This document shows, one piece after another, positions 11,106-22,075 of a DNA stretch of 64,000 nucleotides; positions within the stretch are counted from its first letter, which is position 1; each line of letters begins with the position of its first letter. The notes under the pieces were generated by a model. The model searched no databases and was not told where the DNA came from. It saw only the letters and a list, made by a program, of their open reading frames with translations. This DNA is from Prosapia bicincta. Taxonomy: Eukaryota > Arthropoda > Insecta > Hemiptera > Cercopidae. The stretch covers positions 235,561,869 to 235,625,868 of the forward strand of contig JBAIZL010000005.1 in the NCBI GenBank assembly GCA_036971475.1, written 5' to 3'. The position numbers and the translations under genes were made by a program.

Positions 11106-13340
11106 ATAAAATATTACACAATATACTGTTTCATTTCACAATTAAAAAAAAATAATGTAGATAATGATACCTACCTTTCTATTAGTAATAAACTGATATG
11201 TTATTTCAAAAACATTAGAATAATAATATAGTGTTATTAAAATAACTAATTAAATAATACACTATTTTTGACATAAAATGGCTACTATGGTAATATTGGA
11301 ATAAACTGTTTAATGAAATATCCTTTTCCATCACACTTAATTTTTAAATTGCAGAAAAATTATAAAGCTTTGGTCTGTAAAGAAACCATTTTTAATGTGA
11401 AAACTAAAGTGACCTCTATATTCTAAAAAAAGATTAAATAACAAACAGTTAAAGTGCAGTTAATTAATTCTATAAAATAACATTCACTTCATTTAATGAA
11501 TAAAGTCAGATAAAATGCAGTTTAAGCTACTGCTGCTAACCTCATATCCACAATTCCTTTCCCTTAAAAATTTTGACTTGAGAAGTTCTAAAGTTGTTAT
11601 CATTATTGTTATTTAATAAGTGATTTTATTTTGTTTATCCTGGAAAGGCCATTAAAAAGGAAAAGTTATTGATTGGAGTAGTACACTAAAATTTTTGAAC
11701 ACATCATGAATACTAACTAGCTGGGAGTTTTTGTGTGTGGCACTGAATAATGCAATGATCTAGTGCAAAACATGCCTGCTGAAAATCACCAGTAAGTAGT
11801 GTATGTTTAACAAGTGATAGCAATAGTAGTAACTAGCTGGACTAAGAGGTTTTTTTTTCTACCTCAGTCAACAATTTCATTTATCATTTACGAACAATAA
11901 CAATATTGGAAACCATTCCAATACCACAAAAATAACTGATAATACAAGTTACCTAAGATTTCAATATTTTTATTCTATTTTGTTTTACTACTGTGCTCCT
12001 GATATTGTATATCATTTATGAAATTGAACACTTTAAAAAATTAGTCTGTATTGACTATTCTCAGAATATAATTGGATAAAGGAACAGGAGTTGTGCTGGT
12101 TCCAGAAGCTTAGGTAGAAAATGTTTTTGAGGAAAAGAAAGGCTAACCTGCAAATGTAATTACAGAAGGCAAAAATGGAAAACGTCTGTCATAATCTTGT
12201 GAGAGTTAATTTTTATCGGCTGATATTTACGATATCATGAAATACTTGCAAAAATATGAAAAACTCTATGAAATATTAATTTTAAGTAGGCCTAAAAACT
12301 AAATGCATTTGACAAGAATAAGTAGCTGTGTGAAGTTGGAAGACATGAAGAAAGATCTGAACCTCTATAAAGAAGGAGCAGAATATTTTGGGAGCATAAT
12401 AAATGACATGGCAATAAATGTAACGTTTTCAATTCTAAATTTGTGAGCTCTACCATTTATAATGAGGCTTCTTGAGAGGATATAAGCAGAATTTTTATAA
12501 CAAAAAAGAATAAAGTAGTTTCTTTTCTAAATGGTATTCCATATACAGTGTCATACTTGTCCAGACCTTCAGTGTTACCATAGAGGATTAATCCTGTCTG
12601 CAAATCCTAGGCTCTGTAATTAAGACAAATTCCAAAGAAATAAATGTCAATACTAAGTATTGACATTATTTAGGTGCTTAAATTCCTGAAGGCCAAACTG
12701 TCAATTAAAAAAAAAGTATGTTGATCTCTTTACATATATGGCTGTAAGATATTCAATAAGATAGGAAATAATTAGTTTTTGCATCAGCCCCTAACAGTGA
12801 AACACCACCTTGCTAGGCAATAATGTTCTCTAGAACAACTCTCTTACTCTCTCAACTTAGGATTAGTCAATTTCTATGGGTGTTCATGACAAAAATTAAA
12901 TTGAAGATATGTTTTGCTAATGCAGAAAAATAGAAAATGTAATAAACCAATTTAAGGAACTCTAAAAATATCTTTCTTTGAAAATCCATCTTTTTAGATA
13001 GATTTTTGGAAATTATCAATATACTCTGTTTTTTGACAGCTATAGAAATGATGAAACAAGTGTGTAGATGCGGAACAATACTTTGAAGGTAAATAATGTA
13101 GAATATTCTGAATTATATTAAATTTTATTTTGAACAATCCGGGAACTTCTTGACCCTTTCTGATACAATTGCAATTTTTACAGAATTATTATATACTGTA
13201 AAGTTTCTTGTTGTTTTGATCAATATGAACTGCCATATGAATTGTGTCTGATGTATCTGGTTTTAAAAAGGCTTTAATTAGAATTAAAATGTTAGCAGTT
13301 TTTAAATGTATCATTAATTTTGAGAAACCTCAACATTTCG
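11106..13340. other. No gene seen; old MITE relics
   Basis: About 11690-11815 contains a degraded half of the foldback MITE seen complete at 41537-41754; the shared words are GAATAATGCA, TGATCTAGTG and CAGTAAGTAGTG. About 11905-12030 matches 28670-28960 with an internal deletion. A perfect 12-bp-arm palindrome sits at about 12643-12667. I find no exon with a recognisable protein. Confidence 0.45.
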
Positions 13341-13344
13341 CTTT

Positions 13345-14212
13345 GCGGTAAAATATTACGTACAAAACATTAATTAACAAACTTAAGAGTTACGGTCTGA
13401 GTTGACAAAGGGACACATCTCCCGAAACGGCCGTCCTCAACAAGCAAAGTAAGTGCTACTATAGGCAAGTTTAAAACATTTAAAAGTGTTTACTGATTGA
13501 ATTTTTACTGTAACGGAGGTAAACTGTAAAAGTTTTAATTTAAATATTTTATAATCTCTCTTACATTTATGTATTTAATAAGCTATACAAGTATAATTAA
13601 TAATTTATACTAATATCAAGAGTTATTATTCTATGTATAAGATTCATAGAGTAGACAAAAATTTATAAATGTTGCTGGCAGTGAACGTATGTTATGCAAG
13701 CCAATGTTTTTACCATTTTCATTTTCTGGGGATATTGTGCGATAGGGAATGAGAACATTCGTTGGCATATACAAATTTTATTTTATATTATTATTTTGGT
13801 CTTTGAAATTACACAATTACCTTCAAAATTTAAAACATAAACAGCGAGAATTACTATTTTTTTCATCAATTCATTTCAACAAAATGAAGTATTATATTTT
13901 CAATAGTCATCGTTTATGTTTTAAATTTTGAAGGCACTTGTGTAATAGTAGCTGAAGATAAGAGTCGGTCTATTTGTAATTATTTGCGTAGTTATATGTA
14001 CATTTATAAGTACCATAGTGCGAAAAATATTATTCGCGTGCATATTCTAAACTTTACTTCTATGTTGAAAAATTACAAAATTATACTGAGTTATGAAAGA
14101 AATACTAATTGTTAATGTTTTGAATTATTAAGGTGCTGTGCAAAATTAATTGAATATATAATAATTATTTACTTTCAGTCTGTTTGTTAATGTTTTGTAC
14201 GTAATATTTTTC
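13345..14212. repeat. Foldback region with nested inverted repeats
   Basis: The outer arms at about 13346-13382 and 14176-14212 are inverted copies sharing ATTACGTACAAAACATTAA. An inner pair, about 13808-13845 and 13912-13950, shares CCTTCAAAATTTAAAACATA in opposite orientation. The layout suggests a non-autonomous TIR element or a nested pair. The open frame at 13749-13931 lies within the inner repeats and has no protein motif, so I do not call it a gene. Confidence 0.6.
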
Positions 14213-14564
14213 ATTTGTTCGGTTGGCTACATGTTATTATTTTAGCGCCAGTATCCTATATCTGTATATCGGTTCCCTCTAAATAGGTGTGTAGAATTTA
14301 AGTGCAATATTTTCTGTTTTGTGCGTGAAATAGTGTGTGTAAGTGAATTTCGTGCGTGAAATAGTTTCTGTAAGTGATTGTTTGTGCTCCTGGTAAGTAG
14401 TTTTGCGGGATTTTAATAAATCTTTGTGTTTGGTGGAGGGTTAGTTAACGTTGATTTTTGCTATTTCTGCCACGTACGATAATTTGGAATATTGTTCAAA
14501 ACCACGAAAAAATACCATATCCATATAAAATAATGGTAAAACTGTATTTGGTAAAAATTTTTAC

Positions 14565-15215
14565 CAAAAATTCTTGTGGATATCGTCCTATTTGGTGGTG
14601 TTAAATCATTTCCCAAAATATCGTATGGCGCCGACCTTCTGCATTTTTACCTTAAAATATACCTTAAAAGTGTCAAGTCAGGTTAGATTTGGTTTTAATT
14701 TTATACATTGAAATACAGTTGTAACATCACGAAGCATTTCTATCACTCCGCGCCTATTCACAACTTCTACATCCGAACTGAATTTTGTACGCTACTTTAA
14801 ATTGAAAAAAAAGTAACTTTCCGAGGTCAATTTTAAAAAAATTCTTGTGGATATCATCCTATTTGGTGGTGTTCAACCATTTCCCAAAATATCGTATGGC
14901 GCCAATTTCCCCAAATATCGTATGGTGCCGAGCTACTGCATTTCAACCGAAATAATTAGTCAAAGTATAGAAATTAGTGTAAAATGTTTTCTTCTCGGAG
15001 CCCCAAGATAGGTATAAACTAGGTTCGCGTGACGTCAGACGTTTGTATCACTCCGTGCCTATTCACAACTTGTGCTTCCAAGAAAAAAATTTCCCCTACT
15101 TTAAACTAAAAAAAAGTAACTTTCCCGAAAGAAATTTTGTTTTGTTTTGTGGATATTGTACCTTTTCGTGCTTTTGAACAATAATCCAAAATATCGTATG
15201 GGGCCGGTCTAGTAA
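14565..15215. repeat. Diverged tandem repeats of about 290 bp, related to the long-TIR family
   Basis: Two and a half units carry the words TTGTGGATAT, AAATATCGTATGG and GCGCC at about 14575-14640, 14848-14935 and 15140-15205. Between them, TATCACTCCG then CCTATTCACAACTT recur at 14740 and 15047. The block with ACTGAATTTT and CTTTAAATTGAAAAA also occurs at 57000-57060 and, inverted, at 55880-55910, so this region is an old member of that dispersed family. A short direct duplication (GTGCGTGAAATAGT) lies just upstream at 14320-14380. Confidence 0.65.
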
Positions 15216-15504
15216 AGGATTACCTTTTTTTATAAAGGCTAGTGATAGATCACAGAGAATTTTGCTTTTTTAAACACTTAACGTTTTCAAGAGCTCAGTT
15301 TTAATTAAACAATTATACAACATATCTTACAATTTATAAAATACATAAAATTATATCCTTCCTTCTTCTGGACAGGCGTCCAGCTTCATGTGTAGCCGAT
15401 AACCCTATGTCTATGGTAGATGATGGATGCAAGAGTGCAGTAACCTCTATCTCTCAATATGTCTCTCGACGACGACACCAGTGTTCTTAAGATGTCTCTT
15501 CCTG

Positions 15505-16170
15505 CTATCGGCAATGACAATGCATAAGTATGTGCTCCAGATCCTCCTCCTCAATCCCACATAGGCTGCATTCAGGTGAATCCGTGAGGTTAAAACGGTA
15601 AAGATAACTCTGAGTCACAATGTGTCCTGTTCGTGCTCTGGCTGCAAAAGTTGCTATTGAACTGGGGATGTTACTATACACGTCTTTTTTTGCGGCTCTG
15701 GCTGTATTTGGTGTAGGTGGCGACCCGTGGCTAATGTATTCCACCTATCTGTCCAGTAAAGCATAAAATGTTTGTCGGCCGAACTTTTGCACTGCAACAA
15801 CGAGAATCTACCCTTATCGCAAGGTCACATTATGTAAGATTCTTTTGCAATTCCATCTGCTATTTCATTTCCGAGAACTCCACAGTGAGATGGGACCCAC
15901 TGAAAGGTTATGGATTTTCCCAAGATGTGTAACTGTAGGAACTGTCTCTTTATTTCATTGATCCGAAAGTAGTATGCCGTAGTACCTGATCTGGATAGTG
16001 TTTCTAAAGTGGATCTGGAGTCTGTTAAAATGCAGATATGGTCACTGGCCAGGGAATAACAACTGGCTAGAGCTGCGTTGATGGCTAACAGCTCGGCATC
16101 CATACTAGATTGCGCACTTGCTGGTATGTAGTACTGCTTGTGATTATATCCACTGATCCGTCGGTGAAAA
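15505..16170 (-). pseudogene. LINE RNase H domain and C-terminal Cys/His segment
   Basis: Around 16165 the minus strand reads FTDGS, the first catalytic Asp motif of RNase H, followed by a deletion of about 40 bp relative to the second copy. Then come MDAELLAINAAL (catalytic Glu), ICILTDSRSTL (second Asp) and FQWVPSHCGVLGNEIAD (His loop and last Asp) at 16103-15825. After a frame break, 15744-15505 encodes RTGHIVTQSYLYRF, then CSLCG and HILMHC, the zinc-binding tail common to these LINEs. Confidence 0.85.
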
Positions 16171-16325
16171 TTCTTATATGGTTTGAGTAGAGATCGTTGA
16201 TCATCTACAGTGTAACCGCCCTAGGCATATCTGCGTGATTGTTCTTGGTAAGTTTCTCAGGTTGCCTGGCCAGACCCTTGGAGATTCTTCGTACGTTGGC
16301 GGGATCCGCTCCCGAGAATTTTTAT

Positions 16326-17036
16326 TCATTGGGCTTGACAGGTGTACATTTGATGAACAAATGAGGTTCTAATATTACATCTTCTAGTGTCCAGTTTATA
16401 AAGTGGATGAATGGCCGTCAGTGTTTTGATTTTCTGAAACTGGTAGCACATTTGCCTTTTTATAAAAATACCGATTGGTTTTACTCCCGGCTCAACTTTC
16501 ATCTCGACTATCGAAGTGGTTCTTGTGCAACCGAGACAGAGGCAGAGGGCTGCTGATTGTACAGCTTGAATTTTGTTGATATGAGTCTTTGCCGCAGAGC
16601 CCCAGACTTCGCAACAATATGTGGCCGTTGATCTCATGAAGGCAAGATAGAAGGATCTAAGCATTGACGGGTCCGCTCCCCATTTCAGACTCGCTACTGC
16701 CTTCAGGGCATTTAGACCTGGGCCCCATTTTGTTATAACGTGTTCTATCTGAGCTGACCATCGGAGTTTGGAATCCAATACAAGGCCCAACAGTTTTGGA
16801 TTTCTGTTATGTTTAAGGACTATATCATCCAGTGTTAGGTGAGGAACGTAGTTTGCAGGATTGTTTCGTCTGGTGAAAAAGGCGCATTCATTTTTCTCTT
16901 TTGAAATTTTTAGTGACCATTTTTCACACCACTTGTGTATAATATTTAATGCGGATTGAACAGATTTGGTTGCTTTCTGCGGGTCTGTACTTGTGCTCCA
17001 GATGGTTTTGTCGTCTGCAAAAATGGCAGTATGCAC
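16326..17036 (-). pseudogene. LINE reverse transcriptase, C-terminal half
   Basis: The 236-residue frame opens at the catalytic FADD motif (MHTAIFADDKTIW, residues 1-13). It continues with the thumb region: WCEKWSLKISKEKNE near residue 36, then LLGLVLDSKLRW near residue 82 and FYLAFMRSTATYCCEVWGSA near residue 127. These are the conserved blocks after motif C in RNase H-bearing LINEs. The fingers and palm motifs A and B are missing because the copy is 5'-truncated. The frame is broken before the RNase H domain. It is not expected to be active. Confidence 0.85.
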
Positions 17037-17059
17037 TTATAATGGTAATTCCCGCGAAT

Positions 17060-17815
17060 TAATTGAAGTTTGTATTAAAAGGCATTGCCTAGTGTAACTA
17101 GATAGATTAACCATAAAATGTTTGAATATTAACAAGACTCTGAGATATGTGAAATTTAACTGGTATGAAAAAAAATATGTGCAAAATTAATTTATATAAA
17201 TGAAATTGAGTAAATGTTGGTGTATATATTATGAAGTTTTGGCTTTTGATAAAATTAGAAAAGAATAGGGTATGTGTATATATATGTATGTGTATGTTTG
17301 TGTGTGTTGATAATAATGATGTAGACTTAATAAGGAGACATCTGTACTATTAACCTAAAACTAAATAGGCAGGTTAAGAATAAGTTCAGGTTAGATAAAA
17401 CCTAAGAAGATAAATCCTGTAAAATAACATAGGCCTAAACAAATTAATAATAAATTCTAATGTTATATAAAATATTCATATTTTCCAATTAACTTTGTTT
17501 TGATTTAAGATTAAATAAATCCACTAGGTATCGAATTGTAGTCTTTAAGTCAAAAGTGTCTCAAAGATTCCATTAACGCGAAAGGAGCTTAAAAGGCTTA
17601 TAGGAGGCTAATTGGTTTTTGTAACAAATTCAGGAGTTGGTTCCCCTGAGGTTGTTTATTCCTTGAGATACAGGCCTCGAACCAAGGTTCGTAGTCAAGG
17701 GATAAACCCTTACCTTCCTGCGGATTAAGAAAGGACAGCGAGGTGAGGATTGTAGAGGAATTAGTCGGAGGTCTTCGAGGGTATGGCAGAGTGAGGTAAG
17801 ATCCGTCCGCAAAAG
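17060..17815. other. AT-rich spacer
   Basis: No gene is seen. 17630-17812 is more GC-rich and open on the minus strand, and it contains a B-box-like GGTTCGAGGCC on that strand. I find no matching A box and no second copy, so I leave it unassigned. Confidence 0.4.
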
Positions 17816-18300
17816 GTACAGATTGACCTCTACTTATGTTTTTACAGCAGAACTGTTAACTGTTTTTAGAGTTTGAACCATCATTCAATCTAGATCTTCA
17901 CACTACTGTTTGTATTACGATTCTAAAATTGCTCTTGAGGATATGTTCTCTGTGAACCCTTTAATTGGTTATATTTTGTGTGCATTACACATATTTCAAT
18001 TAGGGGTTGTTGGGGTAACATTCTGTGGGGCTCCATGGTCACTGTGGAACTACTGGTTACTCAGAAGCGGCAAAGGATTGCTACTGGTATGGTGCCAATT
18101 ACTTAACGTGTTATGGCAACCAAATATGTGTGCTTTTAGCAATAAGCAAACAATATTAGCTGCTTGGAATAAGGAATTGCAATGTGTAAATCAGAATAAG
18201 CTGGTGGAAATTAAAGATACCGTTCGTCCATGGAGTTCTTCTAATAGTTCAAAACATAGGTAGGAAATGGTGAGAACCTTCGCTTAGGCTACTCTTAAAT
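17816..18300 (+). pseudogene. LINE RNase H relic, copy 1
   Basis: The frame at 17910-18263 reads YDSKIALEDMF, then IGYILCALHIFQL and VTFCGAPWSLW. It aligns with the relic at 18995-19700, where the same position reads CSDSKRVLQSLQ and VTFCWVP. These correspond to the second Asp and the WVPSH loop of an RNase H domain from a LINE unlike the one at 15223. Catalytic positions are eroded and the reading frame shifts just upstream (ACAGCAGAACT at 17845, the TAEL motif). Confidence 0.6.
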
Positions 18301-18994
18301 CCTGCGACAAAAATGGTTGTAAAGCATACAACTGCCCAACCTACAGTTCTAACAACTCTTGTTTCAGTTAACTACTCTGGAGGTAATTTGCTACTGATGC
18401 TTTTAGATTTACCTCTATCGTCAGTCTTCTTGTAGAGGTTGGGGAACCTGCCCTCTCAAACCGGTGTCAAATGCGTCAAATTTCTGATTTTGGAAGCAAA
18501 CATAATCAATCATCCGGCATTCAAAATGGTCTTTGATAACCTTTACAGCCAATATTATAAGCTAGTCAGCGTCAGACTGCTCAAATTAGCCAATGTGTGC
18601 GTACATTCTTGTGTGTGTGATTTTTTGTTTTGTTTTTAATATTATTTACTCATTGTTTGTTGTTTTATATATATTTATGTTTTTGTAACTTTTTGTTTTA
18701 CTGAAAATATTTTGCCTCTTTCACAACCCGAGATTGGCATGATAACCAAAATTATTTTTTCACCAGGAAAAAAAACTACTACATTCGAACGGTTGATGTG
18801 CTATCTACTTTCATTGATAACACAAATGCTACACTTCGATTTTTCATTGTCTAGATTTTTCATATTCAAAATTCTCCTGATGTGGTATATCACCAGGAAA
18901 TTTTTGTAATTTACAGATTCAACTTATATAGTAAAATTATTTTCACTGATAGATCAAAACTGGAAAATGGCGTCGTTTGTGATTTCTTGCGTCA

Positions 18995-19700
18995 AGATGC
19001 TTTTACACATACAGATTGACCTCAGCATGGAGTGTCATTACAGCAGAACTCTTTGCCTTTGTATGGTTTTAAATATAGTTCAATCTAGTTCCTGTCATCT
19101 TTCGTGTTCTGATTCCAAAAGGGTTCTTCAGTCTCTTCAAGATGGGTTCCCTATGATCCCTTTAGTTGGGAATATTTCCTGTGCAATACAACAATTTCAA
19201 TTAGGGGTGTTGGGGTAACATTTTGTTGGGTCCCTAGCTACTGTAGAATTAGCAAAAACACAGCAGATAAAGCAATGAGGATTGCTACAAGATTAGTGCT
19301 AGCTGCAAACCTAGCTATGAGATCTGATTGTCATTTTTTGCTAAACAAACATTACTTGCTGCTTGGGATGATGAATGATAATGTGTTCAATACAATAAAC
19401 TGAGGGAAGTCAATGACACTGTCTGTCAATGGAGGTTTTCTAATCATTTGAAATGTAGGGAGAAGGTTGTGGTTACCTACCTTCACATAGGTCACTGTTT
19501 TCTAACTCATGGATATTTGATGTGTCAGCATAATGGATAGGGTTTACCATTATGTCAGCTATGACAATCAAGGGTATACCGTTTGTTTAATGTTTGTGGA
19601 AAATTTAATTTACATTATGGTTTAAATGCTGTGCTGAGACGTGATGCAACAGCCATTGACTGTGTCATTCCTTTCTTGTGCCACTTGAATATATATTTAA
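18995..19700 (+). pseudogene. LINE RNase H and C-terminal tail relic, copy 2
   Basis: Fragments in shifting frames give TAELFAFVWF (about 19043), CSDSKRVLQSLQDGFP (about 19108), IQQFQLGVLG and VTFCWVP (19185-19235). They are followed by LTHGYLMCQ (about 19505) and AVLRRDATAIDCVIPFL (about 19628). That order (RNase H, then the LTHGYL Cys/His segment, then a final leucine-rich stretch) is typical of the 3' end of Jockey- and I-like LINEs. Several stops and frameshifts make it a fossil. Confidence 0.6.
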
Positions 19701-20194
19701 AAGTTGTTTTAAACTCATATTATAATAAATTTATATAATATAGATAATATAATATAGATATTTATTTCTGTGTTATATTTATTGTTAAAGTTAAATACTT
19801 TTTTGTTAATAATTTATTGTTATTTATTACTATTGAGACACTATAGATTTGTTATTATTTATTTATTGTTATCTATTAAACATTTTATAAAATAATTAGT
19901 TATAATATTTATTGGTATATTATTTATATTATTATTTCTTGGTATGTTTTGGATTTTTTGGTTATATATATTTGTTGGTTTTAATATATTTCTCTGTTAT
20001 AAATTTTAATAATTCTTGACTAGACTTAAATTTCATTTTCTAAGCAGTTATTTTGTTTTGGGATTGTGACCATCATTGGTATTTTTTTTTTCATTAATGA
20101 ATTGTTTAGTCTAATGTAGTAATTAATAATAATAAGGCTATAGATATTGAGTAGTAAGATATGTAAAAACAAATGATCGTTTTCTCAATTTTCA

Positions 20195-22075
20195 GATACC
20201 ATGTACTCTGAAGCATGTGGCAACATTAACCTAAAATTAGAGCAGCATGAAGAAAGAATTTATCCAAGCTCTGATAAACAAATAGTGCATTACAACCCTT
20301 GTAAGCAAAATGGACAAACAATTTGCAACTACACATCATCAGTAATGTCTGCATTCTGGGTGACTATCAGGAAAGACACAAACAAGACATTCAAATGTCA
20401 AGAATGCCTTTATGTAGGGGCAAAGATATATGAGCTTATAATCCACTTGAAAAAACACATTCATAAAAGACCCTATAACCGTATACAATGGGATTTTTCA
20501 GCAGCACCTCCAACCAGTTTGAAAAAATACTTTGAACCCTGTTGTAGGGCAATATCATACACATCTTCAAAGTGTAATTATTCAGTTCCAGTAAAAAAAA
20601 ATCTTGAAAGACAAATGCTTACCCATTCTGGAGAAACACCTTACAAATGTGCAGAGTGTAGTTATTCAGCCACACAGCCAGGAAACTTGAAAGCACATAC
20701 GAGTATAAATTCTGGTGAAAAACCTTGCAAATCTTCACAGTGCAATTATTCAGCTGCACATTCAGCAACTCTTAAATCACACATGCATACCCATTTTGGT
20801 GAAAAACCTTACAAGTGTACACAATGTAGTTATTCAGCTACGCAATCAGGAACCCTTAAAACACATATGCTTACCCATTCTGGTGAAAAACCTTACAAAT
20901 GTTCACAGTGTAGTTATTCAGCTTCACAATCAGGAACCCTTAAAGTACATATGCTTACCCATTCTGGTGAAAAACCTTACAAATGTTCACAGTGTAGTTA
21001 TTCAGGTACACATTCAGGACACTTGAAAACACATATGCGTAAACATTCTGGTGAAAAACCTTACAAATGTACACATTGTAGTTATGCAGGTTCACGATCA
21101 GGAACTCTTAAAATACATATGCTTACTCATTCTGGTGAAAAACCTTACAAATGTTCACAGTGTAGTTATGCATTTTCACGATCAGCACACCTTAAAGCAC
21201 ATATGTGTACCCATTCTGGTGAAAAACCTTACAAATGTTCACAGTGTAGTTATTCAGCTTCACAATCACGAACCCTTAAAGTACATATGCTTACACATTC
21301 TGGTGAAAAACCTTACAAATGTACACAGTGTAGTTATTCAGCTGCGCAAACAGGTACTCTTAAATGGCATATGCTTACCCATTCTGGTGAAAAACCTTAC
21401 AAATGTTTACAATGTAGTGATGCATGTTCACGATTAGGAACCCTTAAAGTACATATGCTTACCCATTCTAGTGAAAAACCTTACAAATGTTTACAATGTA
21501 GTTATGCAGGTGCACTATCAGGAACCCTTAAAACACATATGCTTACACATTCTGGTGAAAAACCTTACAAATGTACACAGTGTAGTTATGCAGGTTCACG
21601 ATCAGCACACCTTAAAGCACATATGTGTACCCATTCTGGTGAAAAACCTTACAAATGTTCACAGTGTAGTTATGCAGGTTCACGATCAGAACACCTTAAA
21701 GCACATATGTGTACCCATTCTGGTGAAAAACCTTACAAATGTTCACAGTGTAGTTATGCAGGTTCACGATCAGCACACCTTAAAGCACATATGTGTACCC
21801 ATTCTGGTGAAAAACCTTACAAATGTTCACAGTGTAATTATTCAGCTGCGCAAACAGGTACTCTTAAATTGCATATGCTTACCCATTCTGGTGAAAAACC
21901 TTACAAATGTACACAGTGTAGTTATTCAGCTACGAAATCAGGAAACCTTAAAACTCATATGCTTACCCATTCTGGTGATAAACCGTACAAATGTTCACAG
22001 TGTAGTTATTCAGCGACACAATCAAGGAAGCTTAAAATACATATGCGTATCCATTCTGGTAAAAAACCTTACTAA
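20195..22075 (+). CDS. Multi-C2H2 zinc-finger protein
   Basis: This is a 624-residue open frame. A splice acceptor (TTTTCTCAATTTTCAG) ends at 20194 and the ATG follows at 20201, so an upstream exon is likely. Residues 65-88 form a lone C2H2 finger. Residues 110-204 hold three degenerate fingers, each missing a Cys or His. From about 205 to the end come 15 intact tandem fingers of 28 residues with TGEKPY-type linkers (here SGEKPY). Fingers 14-16 of the series are almost identical (AGSRSAHLKAHMCTH), so they duplicated recently. The family usually binds DNA in the nucleus; the target is unknown. No effector domain such as ZAD, BTB or KRAB is visible. The stop at 22073 falls in a linker (KKPY then TAA), where AAA would have kept the next finger open, so the C terminus was probably shortened by a nonsense mutation. 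Confidence 0.85.
   Translation, partial: DTMYSEACGNINLKLEQHEERIYPSSDKQIVHYNPCKQNGQTICNYTSSVMSAFWVTIRKDTNKTFKCQECLYVGAKIYELIIHLKKHIHKRPYNRIQWDFSAAPPTSLKKYFEPCCRAISYTSSKCNYSVPVKKNLERQMLTHSGETPYKCAECSYSATQPGNLKAHTSINSGEKPCKSSQCNYSAAHSATLKSHMHTHFGEKPYKCTQCSYSATQSGTLKTHMLTHSGEKPYKCSQCSYSASQSGTLKVHMLTHSGEKPYKCSQCSYSGTHSGHLKTHMRKHSGEKPYKCTHCSYAGSRSGTLKIHMLTHSGEKPYKCSQCSYAFSRSAHLKAHMCTHSGEKPYKCSQCSYSASQSRTLKVHMLTHSGEKPYKCTQCSYSAAQTGTLKWHMLTHSGEKPYKCLQCSDACSRLGTLKVHMLTHSSEKPYKCLQCSYAGALSGTLKTHMLTHSGEKPYKCTQCSYAGSRSAHLKAHMCTHSGEKPYKCSQCSYAGSRSEHLKAHMCTHSGEKPYKCSQCSYAGSRSAHLKAHMCTHSGEKPYKCSQCNYSAAQTGTLKLHMLTHSGEKPYKCTQCSYSATKSGNLKTHMLTHSGDKPYKCSQCSYSATQSRKLKIHMRIHSGKKPY

Larger units (their letters stand above)
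15223..17058 (-). mobile_element. 5'-truncated non-LTR retrotransposon (LINE) with RNase H
   Basis: This copy and the one at 60951-63988 align closely from 15223 (the 3' end, where both start TTTTTTTATAAAGGCT on the plus strand) to about 17058, where the alignment stops abruptly at CCCGCGA. 5' truncation is the usual result of target-primed reverse transcription. The remaining protein order on the minus strand is the end of the reverse transcriptase, then RNase H, then a C-terminal Cys/His segment. RNase H after the RT points to the I/LOA/Jockey assemblage. I could not find a target-site duplication. Confidence 0.85.

Noticed and set aside
10879..11109. Plus-strand frame of 76 codons at the piggyBac right end
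   Set aside because: It overlaps the terminal inverted repeat and the opposite strand of transposase sequence; no motif.
17630..17812. tRNA-derived SINE
   Set aside because: A B-box-like GGTTCGAGGCC is present on the minus strand, but no A box, tail or second copy was found.
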